Positions 30,892-41,903 of a DNA stretch of 64,000 nucleotides are shown in pieces. The notes under the pieces are model-generated. The model made no database searches. It worked only from the letters and a program-made list of their open reading frames with translations, and was not told the DNA's origin. The first letter of the stretch is position 1. Each line of letters begins with the position of its first letter. This DNA comes from Favolaschia claudopus. Lineage: Eukaryota > Basidiomycota > Agaricomycetes > Agaricales > Mycenaceae. Location: positions 222,365 to 286,364 of the forward strand of contig JAWWNJ010000215.1 of NCBI GenBank assembly GCA_037176885.1, read 5' to 3'. Position numbers and translations under genes: made by a program.

Positions 30892-32702
30892 TGAAACGGT
30901 GCGTGTAGGTGTAGGCGTGAAATATACCGAAATATAAAATCACAAAATCTAATCCAATACGACGTGTGTGTGTGTGTGTTCGGGGTGGCGGGAGCACGTA
31001 TCGTCCCTCAGAATACTTGTGCAAGCTTCAATCAATCAAGGTCGCTACGTTTGAGCGGGACGAACTACTAGATTTGTCTAGCGAGAACGTAGCGGGCAAA
31101 ACGATTCGCAGCGGGAGAAGCGAAGAGTCACTCTTTCTGAGACTTCGAAATGAGAAATTCTGAGTCTAGCGGGGAGGGTCTCCGTGCCAATAGAAAAGCG
31201 TCGCCCGGTAGTGGATCGTCAACCGGCAAGAAGCTTTCTGGATGACAACCGGCGGGCAGAAGGCGCGGCTCAGCGGGACGGGGTTCTTATACGACCGGCG
31301 CGGCTCTGGCGAGAAGCGGGGCTCTTATGTCGATGGCGCGGACACTAACAGTGACCCGGGCAGTTACACCACTACGCGGCGGCGAGCTCGAACGGGGGTC
31401 TTGGTTATACCGCGGAACGGCTGGCACACGGGGCGTCGACGGCGCGGAATCAAGCACGAACGGGGGTCTTGGTTATACCGCGGAACGGCAAGAAACGGGG
31501 CTTCGTATTTCAGGAGGGCTCGGGCTCAAAGGCTGGCGGGGCTCTCAAAGTTCTGGCGGCTCGGTATGCCACAAGTCTTTCCGTATCACTCGAATCTCTC
31601 TCAGATATCAAGTCTAGTCTCTTTCAAAGTTCAATTCAAATTCTAGAGTCCGCTACAAACTGCCCTTGTCTACGGGTAGGTAATTGACTGAGTAACAAAA
31701 AGTACACCGGGAGATTAAATACATGCAGCGGGAGCAGAAACAACCAAATAAAATCATGATGAGAGAGTGTCCAAGTTTGATGCCGCGCCCGCTGGGAACC
31801 AATGGTATATTCAGGATTGCGAGTCGTGAGTGAAAAGACTGCCTCCCGGAGAAAGTCCATGCGGGCGGGTGGGTATTGCGCCTTATTGCAGTGCAATGGC
31901 GTGCTGGTTGCCATGTCCCCGGGAGGGGACACGAAATTCCTCCTTCATAATATGGTCCTGCCGCTGGTCGAGTTGAAGTCGAAAAGGCTTCCCGCTGAGT
32001 AGTTAGTCAACGGCTCGATAGCGGTCAAGTTCGTCTTGTCTTCTATCTTCAGAACAGTCTAAGTTCCAGGGAAAATAGGGAGAGCCGAGTCGCGTTAGCG
32101 GCTCGCCACTCGCCGTTCGGGTTGTCCGCAATCAGCGGGAAATGCCCCCGGCAACTCGCCATGTCCTTCTCATCATTCTGACAGAGCCGTTGGCAGGATA
32201 GCCGCTGGCTCCGAGGTGCTCCGGCTGGCAGTCGGTTAAGTCCCAGCTGTCCGTAATCAGCCGGCGTGCTCGGTTAAAGCCTGCCGGTGATCCCGTCCGT
32301 CGGTAGAGTGGTGGCCGTCCTGAGTTCGAAGTTGAACTCAGTATGGTCCCCCGCTAGATCTTCTTCATGTTGGTCGGCGGGTGAGCGCCTAACCTCAGGG
32401 AGGTTGGTAGTTCCTCTTAGTCGCCTCCAGCACCTTGAGATAGTAGTTTCCCACTAAGTCTCTTGGCCCGGCAGTTTAGAAATAGTCAGCGGCAGAGTCT
32501 CGCACCCATGTTTAGGGAAACGTCGCTAAGCCGCTGCTACCCGTTGGTGTCCCACCAGCTTGTCGGCTATCCACAGCAATAAGATACTGCCCGCGAGGAC
32601 GGGCATATCTTCTAGTATCCTAGCCTCACTTCTCCCGCTGATAGGTCTCGAAAATCGATAAATTCCGGGCATTTCATGCCTAGCCGCTGAGCGGCCCTAT
32701 CA
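30892..32702 (-). repeat. 3' LTR of element B
   Basis: 1811 bp. It contains a (GT)n run near 30965 and a block of GGGG-TCTTATA subrepeats at about 31260-31520, including a 31-bp direct repeat (31389 and 31458). It has about 12 copies of AGCGGG/CCCGCT. Short ORFs inside it are not conserved coding regions. Confidence 0.95.
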
Positions 32703-32715
32703 TCTCCCCCTTTCT
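32703..32715 (-). other. Polypurine tract of element B
   Basis: The minus-strand sequence AGAAAGGGGGAGA is immediately followed by the 3' LTR start TGATAGGG. This is the plus-strand DNA primer site and proves the element's orientation. Confidence 0.85.
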
Positions 32716-33395
32716 AGATTTCAACTCTCCCGAGTTGACGACTTGAGATCGCCCGCTAGAGATCTTATCCATCTTCCCGGGGAAGGGGACTTCAAGACAA
32801 ACTTCTGTCTTGGAATAATTTTAGATAACGAACGGGCCGCCAGTGAGGCCCGGTCCCCGCTCGTTCCCTTTGGTATTTCATGAGAGAAAACTTTAACGAA
32901 GGACTCGTGGCGACCTATTTTTAGATCCCACTCTACCTCCGTTGACAGTTTCTGGACTCAACTTCCTCGCCGCGGCCGGCGATGCCGTCACTTTCATTAT
33001 GAGGCGTCATTCCTGCCTTTTTCGGAAGTACATCAAATTAGAGAAGCGCTCGAATCAAACTCTAACCCTGCGCTCTCTAAAGCCGTCCTATTCATCCGCA
33101 GTTTGGAATGTTTGGGATCAAAGAAGCCGCGGGGGACCCCCCGCTTCTTCATTCAAATGTTTTTCTCGGAAATTTTCTCGAGAATCCCATCAAACATTCA
33201 AACTCCGACTCCTCAGGGTATAAAGAGTCGAGAGGTTTCTGGGTGGATTCCCCACTGATTCCCCGATTGGGTACCCCCTTGCCCTCTCTTCCCCTCATTT
33301 AATCTTTCCGTCTTTCGCCCGCCAACCGGATTTCTGGCGCTTTGCACCGGGGAGCTCTTTCTTATTTGCTCATTCTTTGACGCTACACCCGCGGC
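32716..33395. promoter_or_regulatory. Leader/promoter region of the antisense gene block
   Basis: About 680 bp without a gene. A TATA-like GTATAAAG lies at about 33218, 170 bp before the first antisense ATG. Two or three CCCGCT words are present. Confidence 0.4.
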
Positions 33396-36300
33396 ATGCC
33401 TCCCAAACCCAGCGGCAGCTCTGCCTCTCGTCCAGAGTCTCGTTCTTCCCAGCGCGCCCCGGCAGCTTCTTCTCCCCCGCCGGTTCGTCGCAAACCGCTT
33501 TCTGGTCCTGGTCAGCCGCCCGCCGCATCGTCTTCGAAACCGGCCAAGCTTCCTCCACCGCCGCTGGAGCCTTCTAGTGTCGACTGGTTCGCCGTATGGC
33601 GCGACAAGCCGGAGGAATGGAAGACTCTGCAAGAACTGCTCGTCCCGTCGAAGCTCGCGAACTACTCCCAGGCTGGAATCGGCAAGATGCTGCGTGCCAT
33701 CCAAGAGCCGCTGGTGAGTTTCCATCGTTCAGCTATTCTTTCAGTTTTTAATTTCTTTCTAGAGAGAGCACCGGGCGATCTTGGGGGTTGCGCAAAAAGG
33801 CCTCGAGCCGCCCCCGATGGCCCTCGCCATCAGCGTTCACCTCCAGAAGGCTATCCAGACGTACGACCCGGACGAACACCTGCCCGACGTTCAGGCCCTC
33901 CGCTATCGCAAGACGGAGCTCAAGCAAAAGAAGGTGCGTCCCGCCAATATGGCCTCTTGGTCGCACCCCCGCTGAACGTTTATTCAGCTATACCTGCCCC
34001 CGGTCCCGTCCAAGACCATGGAAGCTTTTCCCATACCGCCGCCGCCGACGACTCAGTTCTTCGTCGACCGAAAGACCAAAGCCGCCCAGGTGAGTTTTGT
34101 TAACATTTTTCTCTCCCGGGCCACTCTGACTAGACGCTCTTTTAGTCTGCGTCTTTATCTGGCAAAGTTAGCGGCAAGGCCGCGACGGCCCCCAGCGACT
34201 CTGGAAAAGTCAGCGGCAAAGCCGCCACCGCGGCCGCTGAGTCGGGAAAAGTCAGCGGAAAGGCCTCCGCTAAGGTCAGTGGCCATTGCCGCCGACTCTT
34301 CCTTTCTGATTCTTTCTTATAGGGAGAGGAGACGCCCCGCCCCAAGAAGCTCCCGGATTTCAAAAAGACGGTAAGCCCTTCTTGCTAATTCATTCTCAAT
34401 TCTCCCGGCTGATTGATCTTATTTAGACCACCGCCTCCACCACCGACAAGCCAAAACCCGAGCGGGTCAAGGTAGTCACCAAGACCATCAAGGTCCCTGC
34501 CGACACCCCAGCCGCCAGCGGCAGTGGCACCAAGCGCAAGGCCTCGGGCGGCGCCGAGTCGTCTCCCTCAAAGAAGGTGAAGGAGGATAAAGCGGCCAAG
34601 AGCAAAGCGGCCAAGGCCCCGTCTCGTAGTCAGGTAGTTGTGGCCCGCTGCTGTCCCCAATGTAAGGCCGACATAGAATTAACAATAAACTTCTCGTAGT
34701 CCGTCATCAGTGTCCAAAGCTCCGGCGACGAGCGCGTTCCCGTCCCCGACTTCGAAATTCGTGAGTCGAAGCCGCCTCCCGCTTTAGAAATTCTGATGCT
34801 GAAATCTTTCTTAGTGATAGAGACCAAGCCGCCCGCCGCTCGGAAGAGCAAGAAGACCAAGCCCGCCACCGTCGACACGGTGCCTTCCCTCAAAGGGTTG
34901 GGCACCCGCGCCGCCCAAATCGCTGCCTTGGAGGGCGTTGGTATCAAGCCAGCCAAGCCGGTGAGTTGTTATCAGCGGGGGATTCATCCACTAACATTTT
35001 CGCTCCAGCTCCCCGAGCAGCCCATCAGGTCAATGGAGCCGACCAAGAAGAAGAACAAGCCCCGCCCCGAGGGCGAGTTCAAGGTGCCGAACAAGGATGT
35101 CGTGAACAAGCTGTTCACCAACTATCCTCAAGCCGCCCGCCGCCAGGACCTCCCGTACGACGCCGAGAGGGAGCAGTTCGCCTTGGCCGCCCCAAGCCTC
35201 ATCGGCAACCTCGAGCTGAACGTCGCCAATGTAAGGCGGTTTCTTTCTCCTTTTCTTATCTTTCTCAACTTTTTCTATCTAGAACGGCCCCCGCTGCTTG
35301 CGGTGTATTGCCTGCGGTAGCAAGTGCGAGTCTACCGGCGTCCCTGGCGAGTGCACGGCCTGCGCCAGCCGCAAGTCCACCAAGGACTGCACTTTCCTTC
35401 TCGACGGCGAAAAGCTCAGCTCCATGGGCTCCGGGCTGAAGCAGTGGGCCTCGATGACCCGGCCCGGTAAGCCAACCACTACTTTCCTGTTTAGGCCCGC
35501 TGACCGTTTCAACAGAGTGGTTCGACTTGAACGCCGATGTCAACGCCGCCGCCGCCACCTGCTTCGCTATCCAAGGAGCCTTCGAAAAGGCACGCTGGAA
35601 TTTGAACCAAAAATCCTTCAAGATGCTTCACTCGGTCTTGGTCACCCGCCGGGAGATCCAGCGGGAGGATTTCATCAAACGCTTCGCCGGCGAGACCCCC
35701 GAGGAGCAGGAGCAGAATATGGACCAGGTCTTGCGCATCGCCATGACCCAGGGGCTGACCGCCGCCTCGACGATCACGTCGAACCGCTGCTGGCAATACT
35801 ACCCTTCTGAGGTCATCGACGAAGTCCCCATCCCCGGCTTCACGGACGCCTACGCCTTCTACGAAGCCAAGGACCGCCAGGACCAGAACGTCCCGCTCGC
35901 CTTCTACCTCATCCCGGCCGAGCCTGAGCTCTCGATGCCGACACAGTGGGTCGAAGTGCAGGTGAGTTTTCTTCCTTTACCTTATTTTCTTTCTGGGCCG
36001 CTGACCCTCCTTATTCCCTAGCCGGAGGACTGCGTGGACCTCTTCCACGACTTGAAGGGAGAGGACGCCGCTGAAGAAATCCCCGACGGCTCGAAGGTCC
36101 GTCAACGCCTTTTCACAGACGGCAAAGGCCCGGTCAATCTCGACCCGAACGACGAGGACGGCAACACCTTGCCTTACAGCTGGGAGCACAAGAGCGTCCC
36201 CGGCTTCTTCAAGATGTTGTACCGCAAGGGCACGTTCTTCGAGATCCCCGACCCGCCGCCACCAGAGCCGAAGCGCAAAGGCAAGTCCAGCGGGAAGGTG

Positions 36301-36854
36301 AAATCATCTTCCGTGGTTCACGACGACGCCGACGACGAGTTCAAGCCCGACCCCACTTCCCAAGAGGAAGACATGGGCGAGGCCCCGGACGACCGTACGT
36401 CAAAAATTTTATTTCTTCTTTCTGTATTCATTGCTAAAGTCAATCTTCCCCGCTAGCCATGGACATCTCCCGCCCGCCGACTCCTGAAAAGCGCCCGAAG
36501 GGCAAACAGCGGGCAGTCGATCCGCCCATCCCTTCGTCTAGCGACGAAGAGGAAGGAGAGTCCGGCGAGGTGGGTGCACCCGCTTTCGACGACTTCTTAG
36601 CTGAGTCGTTTGCACAGGACGAGTCCAGCGGCGAGGAGTCCAGCGAGGCCGAGGTACGCGGAAGCGTCCAGGGTGAAGCCGACGAGGAGGACGACAGCGA
36701 TCTCGAGGAAGTCCAAATCCCCGGGACTGCCGATTTCGCAGCCAGCGGCGAGGAGGACCTTGGGCCAGAAGACGATGCAGTGGGCGAGGAAGATGTGGAT
36801 GTCCATCTTCCCGATCATCCTGCTCCTTCGGGCGACGACGCGGTCGAGAGCTGA
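33396..36854 (+). CDS. Antisense accessory protein A with Zn2Cys6 cluster
   Basis: Thirteen exons join in phase to about 930 aa. N-terminal domain of about 200 residues: VDWFAVWRDKPEEWKTLQEL, ANYSQAGIGKMLRAIQEP and HLQKAIQTYDPDEHLPDVQ. A Lys/Ala/Ser-rich middle follows with repeated SGKVSGKAAT units, typical of disordered nuclear proteins. Then a cysteine cluster C-x2-C-x6-C-x8-C-x2-C-x8-C (RCLRCIACGSKC ... GECTACASRKSTKDC), the spacing of fungal binuclear zinc clusters. Next comes a helical block (LNADVNAAAATCFAIQGAFE ... NLNQKSFKMLHSVLVTRREI) and an acidic tail. A splice pair lies also in the 3' UTR (36860-36912). It is antisense to the element's gag-pol. A DNA-binding regulator is the simplest guess; there is no experimental basis. 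Confidence 0.65.
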
Positions 36855-37661
36855 GCGGGTAAGCACACTACCCCTTTCTTGAGTCTCATCTCCCGCTGAC
36901 CGTCTTTTATAGCCTTTCCTCGTGGGTGGGTGGGCGGCAAGTAAGCGATTCGCCCAACCTCCCGCTGCTTTTGACTTTACGCTGACTTCTTTCTCAGAAA
37001 TAATTTCTGTATTCAATAATCGCGGGGGCCGAGCGGCCCCCAAATCATCAAAAGCTACGGGCACGGGTCCCATAACCCCGCTTCTTGCGAAGAGTCTGGC
37101 CTGGTAGAATTCTACCCGCCAGTACTCAACAAAATAAAAATATCTTAGATTCAAATCAAGTACCCCGCGTAGAGTAGCATCGTGTACCGGCCAAAGAGCC
37201 GATGAATTGTAAAAATAAAAAGCTTTTACGATGCACTCTTTCTTTGTGTGAAATCCTTAAGTCCTGTTTGAGTTCCAAAGTCAGAATCCCCGGCTAGAGC
37301 CTCTAAGTGATTTATAAGAGTCTGAAGCGAAAGATTCTGGCTGAGTGCTGCGCCCGTCGGCTGAGTACGACTTAGAGAGCGAGCTGAACGTTGAACTTCT
37401 CGAGTTTTCAACATGCCGAGCGGCAACGGTGCTTATCACCGGGGTCATCAGATACCGGGGATTGCCCGTGGTACTTCATCTGGCTTGTCAGCGGCTGTCC
37501 TCGGACTCCACCGGGTGACTAGTCCCTCATTTCTCCCGCTGGTCTCGTAAGAGTGATAACGTAGAGTAGGACTGGCCCGGCGGCCCGAGCTGCCCGCTAC
37601 CATACTTGTATAGTCGATAGGGGTAGATAGCCAATCAAACCACCTTCTTCTTTCAATCGTC

Positions 37662-38404
37662 ATGCCTCAGTCCATTGGTGAAGTCTTAATCGACTACCAT
37701 TTCTTCCCGGTGGTCAGTCAAGACTTTGTGCGCAAGATCTATACTGTGGTAGGCTGCCCCCAACACATTTCTGCGCCAAGTCCAACCAGCCGCTAGCCGA
37801 ATCTCGTTTGCACGCCTTGTAGTGACGCCGGCGAAGACTGTGAATTTCTTCACTGGGGCTCAAAGTGCACTCGGTGCCGGGAGGCGAAGGTCCCCAAATG
37901 CTTGTTCGCCGGGGTGGATTGGTTCAAATATACCTATCCGTCTTCAACCTTTCCGACACTTTTCATCTATCGCAGCGGTAAGTCCTGCCGCTCCTCGAAT
38001 TCTCATCTTCCTTATTCTATTCAGGCGGCACTTTGTACGACCTTGCATTCCTCGAACTCTGGTACCACTTGCGCCTCGGCGGCTTAAGCCCCGATATGTT
38101 TATAGGCTCGGTGGACGGTGAGCCTGCTGACTTCTTGCGTCGGCGGGAGGAATTTGCTGGCGACCTTCGTGACTGGGACATTGCTCACGACCTAAACCAC
38201 GCCGCCCACTCCAGCCGGCGGCTGTATTTCTACAACATCCTGTCTCGAGTTTTACGTGAGTGGCGTACCCAGGATCGCTCGATCCATGCCCAGTGCGACG
38301 TCGACGCAGCTATCTTGCTCCATGATATCCGGCGACGGGACTCTAATGTTCCGACCGTCGTGCCCTTGGCCCAAGGCACGCGCCGCCAGACCTTCGAGCG
38401 GTAA
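37662..38404 (+). CDS. Antisense accessory protein B with Zn2Cys6 cluster
   Basis: Exons 37662-37748, 37797-37977 and 38025-38404 give 215 aa. Exon 1 encodes a short leader (MPQSIGEVLIDYHFFP). Exon 2 (181 nt) holds the cluster C-x2-C-x6-C-x8-C-x2-C-x7-C (CTPCSDAGEDCEFLHW, SKCTRCREAKVPKC). Exon 3 encodes a helical domain (LYDLAFLELWYHLRLGG, LRDWDIAHDLNHAAHSSRR, VDAAILLHDIRRRDS). It has the same exon pattern as the two following genes, so they are paralogues. It lies 800 bp after gene A, in a tandem array of the same strand. Confidence 0.62.
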
Positions 38405-38577
38405 CCCAGGCTAGTAGCTTTTCCCCGTTAGGGTCAAATAAATCTCTTTGCCCGGTCGCAAGCCGTTATCGTGACGTCTGATTCCTTCTGAGCTTTTGGT
38501 CCGGCAGCCGGTGGTACTCACCCGTCGGCTATAGGTTTTTACTTATAGCGGCCGGTGCTCAGTGAGTTCTTCGAGCG

Positions 38578-39249
38578 ATGCCCGCCTTTTCTTTGGCAGC
38601 GACTTTTTACTCAGAACGCTTTAGGAGCTTCACCGGTCCCTCAGAGTACCAGCTCGTACTTCAAGCTCAGTTTGTGGGTCTTTCGTTCTTTCTCAGTGTT
38701 CTCCCGCTGACGGGTGCCTCTTCTTAGCCGGAGTACGAATGCCAGTGCTGCCTCAAGAACTACCGCCATTGCATCTGGATTCAGTGGGGTGAAGCCTGCC
38801 TCAGCTGCATGTTCATAGGCCGCGCCGCCTTGTGCTGCTACACTAAGAAGTCCGTCTGGCAGGCCGAGAACAGCCGTCGTCGCGACACTCTCCTAGCCTC
38901 TCGGCCGGGTAAGTCTGCTTTCTATCTTTATACCTCCCAGCGGGGGCCTTAGTGAAGTTTAGCTCCCTCCGCCGGACGGATCGCTCAGTTTGACTGGTAC
39001 GCCCGGGCTGCCGGTGCCCGACTCGACGAGAAGAGGTACATTGACGTGCGTACTTGCACCATCCTCGCCGCCAGGTCCATGCTCGGCACCCTTGGGTTTG
39101 GCCAGCTACGCTTCTTGTACGGACTGTGGTTTGACGCGAAGGGGGCGGGCGTACGAAAGGAAATTGTAGATCTCCTCCGGGATAGGTTAGACGCTGTAGC
39201 CCTCCAGTCCGGCGCAAGGCTCCCGCCCGTCATGTTCATCGGGCCGTAA
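38578..39249 (+). CDS. Antisense accessory protein C with Zn2Cys6-like cluster
   Basis: Exons 38578-38673, 38728-38908 (181 nt, same length and phase as gene B) and 38963-39249 give 187 aa. The leader is MPAFSLAATFYSERF. The cluster is C-x2-C-x6-C-x8-C-x2-C-x8-C with an extra Cys at each end (YECQCCLKNYRHC, GEACLSCMFIGRAALCC). The C-terminal helices FDWYARAAGARLDEKRYID and LRFLYGLWFDAKGAG end in PPVMFIGP. The exon 1 donor GTGGGT was chosen because it preserves phase and parallels gene B. Confidence 0.58.
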
Positions 39250-39532
39250 GCGTAGTAGGAAATATATTCCCACTGTCAAACGAACTTGCATCTTTAAAAC
39301 TCTGTTTCAAGCTGCCCGATTAGGAAGGCTTCCTAGAAACCAAAGCTTCCTCGTGTTTTTGCCCAGCGGGAGCTCAGCACCTCGTTGGATATTCCACATG
39401 TATTGCGGATCTTCCGGGAGCATCGGGTGCAATGAGTCCCGCTGTCGATCTCTCTGTTTTTGGGTCTCCCGCCAGGTCTCAGAGAGATATTTAAGCTGGC
39501 GGGAAGGTCCCATTTGCTTCAGTCGTCTACTC

Positions 39533-40161
39533 ATGTCTTTGCTGGAACATCCACTCTTCCCGAATGACCCCGTCGGCCCGCTCAGGGAGTACTATGTACG
39601 TTCCTGAACATTTTGCCTCGGGTAATTCCTCATCATTCGGCAGCCTGGCCGGGTATGCTCTGCGTGCCTCAACGCCCGTTCTCATTGCGAGTTTACTGAG
39701 TGGGGAGCGCCGTGCACCCGCTGTTACTTGCTGAAGCACAACTGCTCGTACACCCAGACCGCTGAGCTGGCCGATGAAATTGCTGCCCGCCGGCACCGTT
39801 TCAAAGAGGGTCCCGATCGTAAGTGACGACTTCTTTCTTATCTGTTGCGCCACAACTGATTCCCCGCTCGCTTCTAGCGGCTACGAAGGAACAGCTAGCT
39901 GCTTGGGACGTCCTTCATGAGGGGACCCTGGCGCAGTTCCCATTCTGGCAACAATACCATTCTGTAATCGTCGGGCGGAACGTCGCAGAGGCAGCCCAAC
40001 GGCTGTCTTTTTACTTCGAGGCCCGCTTGGTTTTCCATCTTCTTCAGGAGGCCAAAACGGCTAACCTCCCGGCTGCATATGTTGCTGTTATCCGCGAGCG
40101 GTTAGACGTTCTCGCCAATAATCTTTTCCTGGATCTTCCGGCTAGGATGCGGGCAGTGTAG
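39533..40161 (+). CDS. Antisense accessory protein D with Zn2Cys6 cluster
   Basis: Exons 39533-39595, 39644-39818 and 39878-40161 give 173 aa. After the leader MSLLEHPLFPNDPVGPLREY, exon 2 carries a textbook spacing C-x2-C-x6-C-x8-C-x2-C-x6-C (CSACLNARSHCEFTEW, APCTRCYLLKHNC). Exon 3 is helical (FWQQYHSVIVGRNVAEAAQR, RLVFHLLQEAK). The shared W-G-x-x-C-x-x-C core (TEWGAPCTRC, compare LHWGSKCTRC in B and IQWGEACLSC in C) shows common ancestry. A TATA-like GATATTTAAG lies about 45 bp upstream. Confidence 0.62.
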
Positions 40162-40580
40162 ATACAGGCACATGTACTTTCGGATAGTTCGTTCCGATAA
40201 CACACGCTCCCGCCCCATGTGAGGCCTTGGAAACATTTATTTCTTGGTAAAGATGTGCCCGCTGCCCTCAAATGACGTGCTAGGTGACCCACCTCTCCCC
40301 CTTTCAGAAATCTCAACTGTCCCCAGTTGATCGATCAGAGGAAATTCAGGTTCCCCGGCAGCAAATTTTCGTGCCACGGAACGATCGGGTGCGTTTGAAA
40401 TAATTTTCTGCGCCACCGGCGGGTGCATCTACCATAAATGGTAATCCAAGTTCGGCCGTTGACCAAATTTCGTCCAAATTATCCTTACGGCGTTAATTAC
40501 GGCCGCTCGAGTATAAGAAGCAGCGGGCGGACAGGTATACCCCCAGCCTCGTCTACTGTCTTTACTCTGCTTCCTCCAAA

Positions 40581-41835
40581 ATGTCTCAAAACGATTACAA
40601 CACCGTCAAAGCCGATTTCCTCAAGGCTATGGACGTTGCCGCCAACCTCGTCAAGTATTCGCCGCCCGAGTCTCGCAAAAACCAGCTCAAGGACGTCGCC
40701 GAGATCCTTGTAAGAGCCGCCGGCTACATTGACCAGTCTCGTTTTGTTAACATTATTCTTTCGTTCGTAGGCGCGCCTTCCCCCGCTCATGCCTTTCATT
40801 TTGGAAGACAAGAGCGCGGTTCTTCGTGAGGCAATCTTCACCTCGCGTGAATATTACCACTCCTTGTACGACCCGGATGGTAAACGGGACGTGACCTTCC
40901 CCGCTGGGTACGATGCCCTGCGGCGGATCACCAAGGCCATTCACGAAGATCGTTCCAAGAAGGCGATCCCGCCCGTCTCCACCGTTTCGTCTTCCAAGGG
41001 GACCCGGGTCGGTTTCACTGACATTTTTATTGCCGTGCTCACCATTGACTCACAACCATCCCCCGCTAGAAGAGTACTCGCGGGCGGTCTCAGGGTGAAC
41101 CCGAGTCTGAGGACGAGGACGAAGGCACCGTTCGTGCTCCATCGCCCGCTCTCACCACCATCGGTGCTGACGAGGTTCGTTCTTTCATTTAACAGCTGGC
41201 CTGTGTAGAGCTGACGATTGACACTCCTATCATCGCCGTTGGGTGTTTGTTCACCCAGATGCTCGTTGACGATGAGCATGTCCCCGCTCCCAAGGCTCCC
41301 CCTACCGGTCCCAAGGCTAAGTCAGCCATGGCGGGCAAGAAGGGTGCGCGCGCTGTAAGTTGCACGTTATTTCTGCTTTAGCTTCTGTCATTCATTTCAA
41401 TCTTTCAGCATAGCCCGGCCCCCGCTAAGAAGGGCAAAGGCAACAAGCGCGCTCGCATCGACAACGTCGCGTTCCACGAGGACTCCTTCCTCACCAACGG
41501 TGAGTTTCCCGTCCATTGTCAGTGGTTTCCCGCTGAATGTTATTACAGCAACGGCTGAGTTTTACGCTTCGGCACCCGCTTCAGGTGCCGTTGTCGACGA
41601 GGCCGCTAGCGTCGTTGAGATGGGTACCGAGTTCATGAGCAACCACCTTGCCTTGCGCAAGCGGATGTATTTCATCATGGTCGAGCTGGCGGTCATTCAT
41701 GAGAACCTTCGTAGCTCTCTGGCCAGGCGCGAGCAGCTCCTCGACGAAGGAGAGAAGATCTCGGCTCGCCTTCGCGACTTCCCCGAGTCCTCCTCTGCCG
41801 GCGCAACCTGTTCGCAGCGCACTGGCGGGAGATGA
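40581..41835 (+). CDS. Antisense accessory protein E, no zinc cluster seen
   Basis: Six exons in phase encode about 330 aa: MSQNDYNTVKADFLKAMDVA ..., ARLPPLMPFILEDKSAVLRE ... FTSREYYHSLYDPDGK, an acidic segment EPESEDEDEGTV, LACVELTIDTPIIAVGCLF, a Lys-rich stretch AKKGKGNKRARID, and a C-terminal helical coiled-coil-like block (EFMSNHLALRKRMYFIMVEL ... RREQLLDEGEK). The last block loosely resembles the helical part after the zinc cluster of protein A. The gene ends 68 bp from the pol stop, tail to tail. A TATA-like GAGTATAAGAAG lies about 70 bp upstream. The function is unknown. Confidence 0.55.
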
Positions 41836-41903
41836 AGGAAATTCAATTACTTAAAGACTTCGAATCTCGTTTCAGATTGTAACGTAGATATCGTAGCAGT
41901 AAT

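Noticed and set aside
31242..31932. ORFs inside the LTRs (also 49680-50387)
   Set aside because: They are identical in both LTRs only because the LTRs are identical; they are low-complexity repeats with no known domain.
33213..33725. Minus-strand frame opposite accessory gene A
   Set aside because: Arg/Gly-rich shadow of a Pro/Ser-rich exon; it reads across inferred intron borders.
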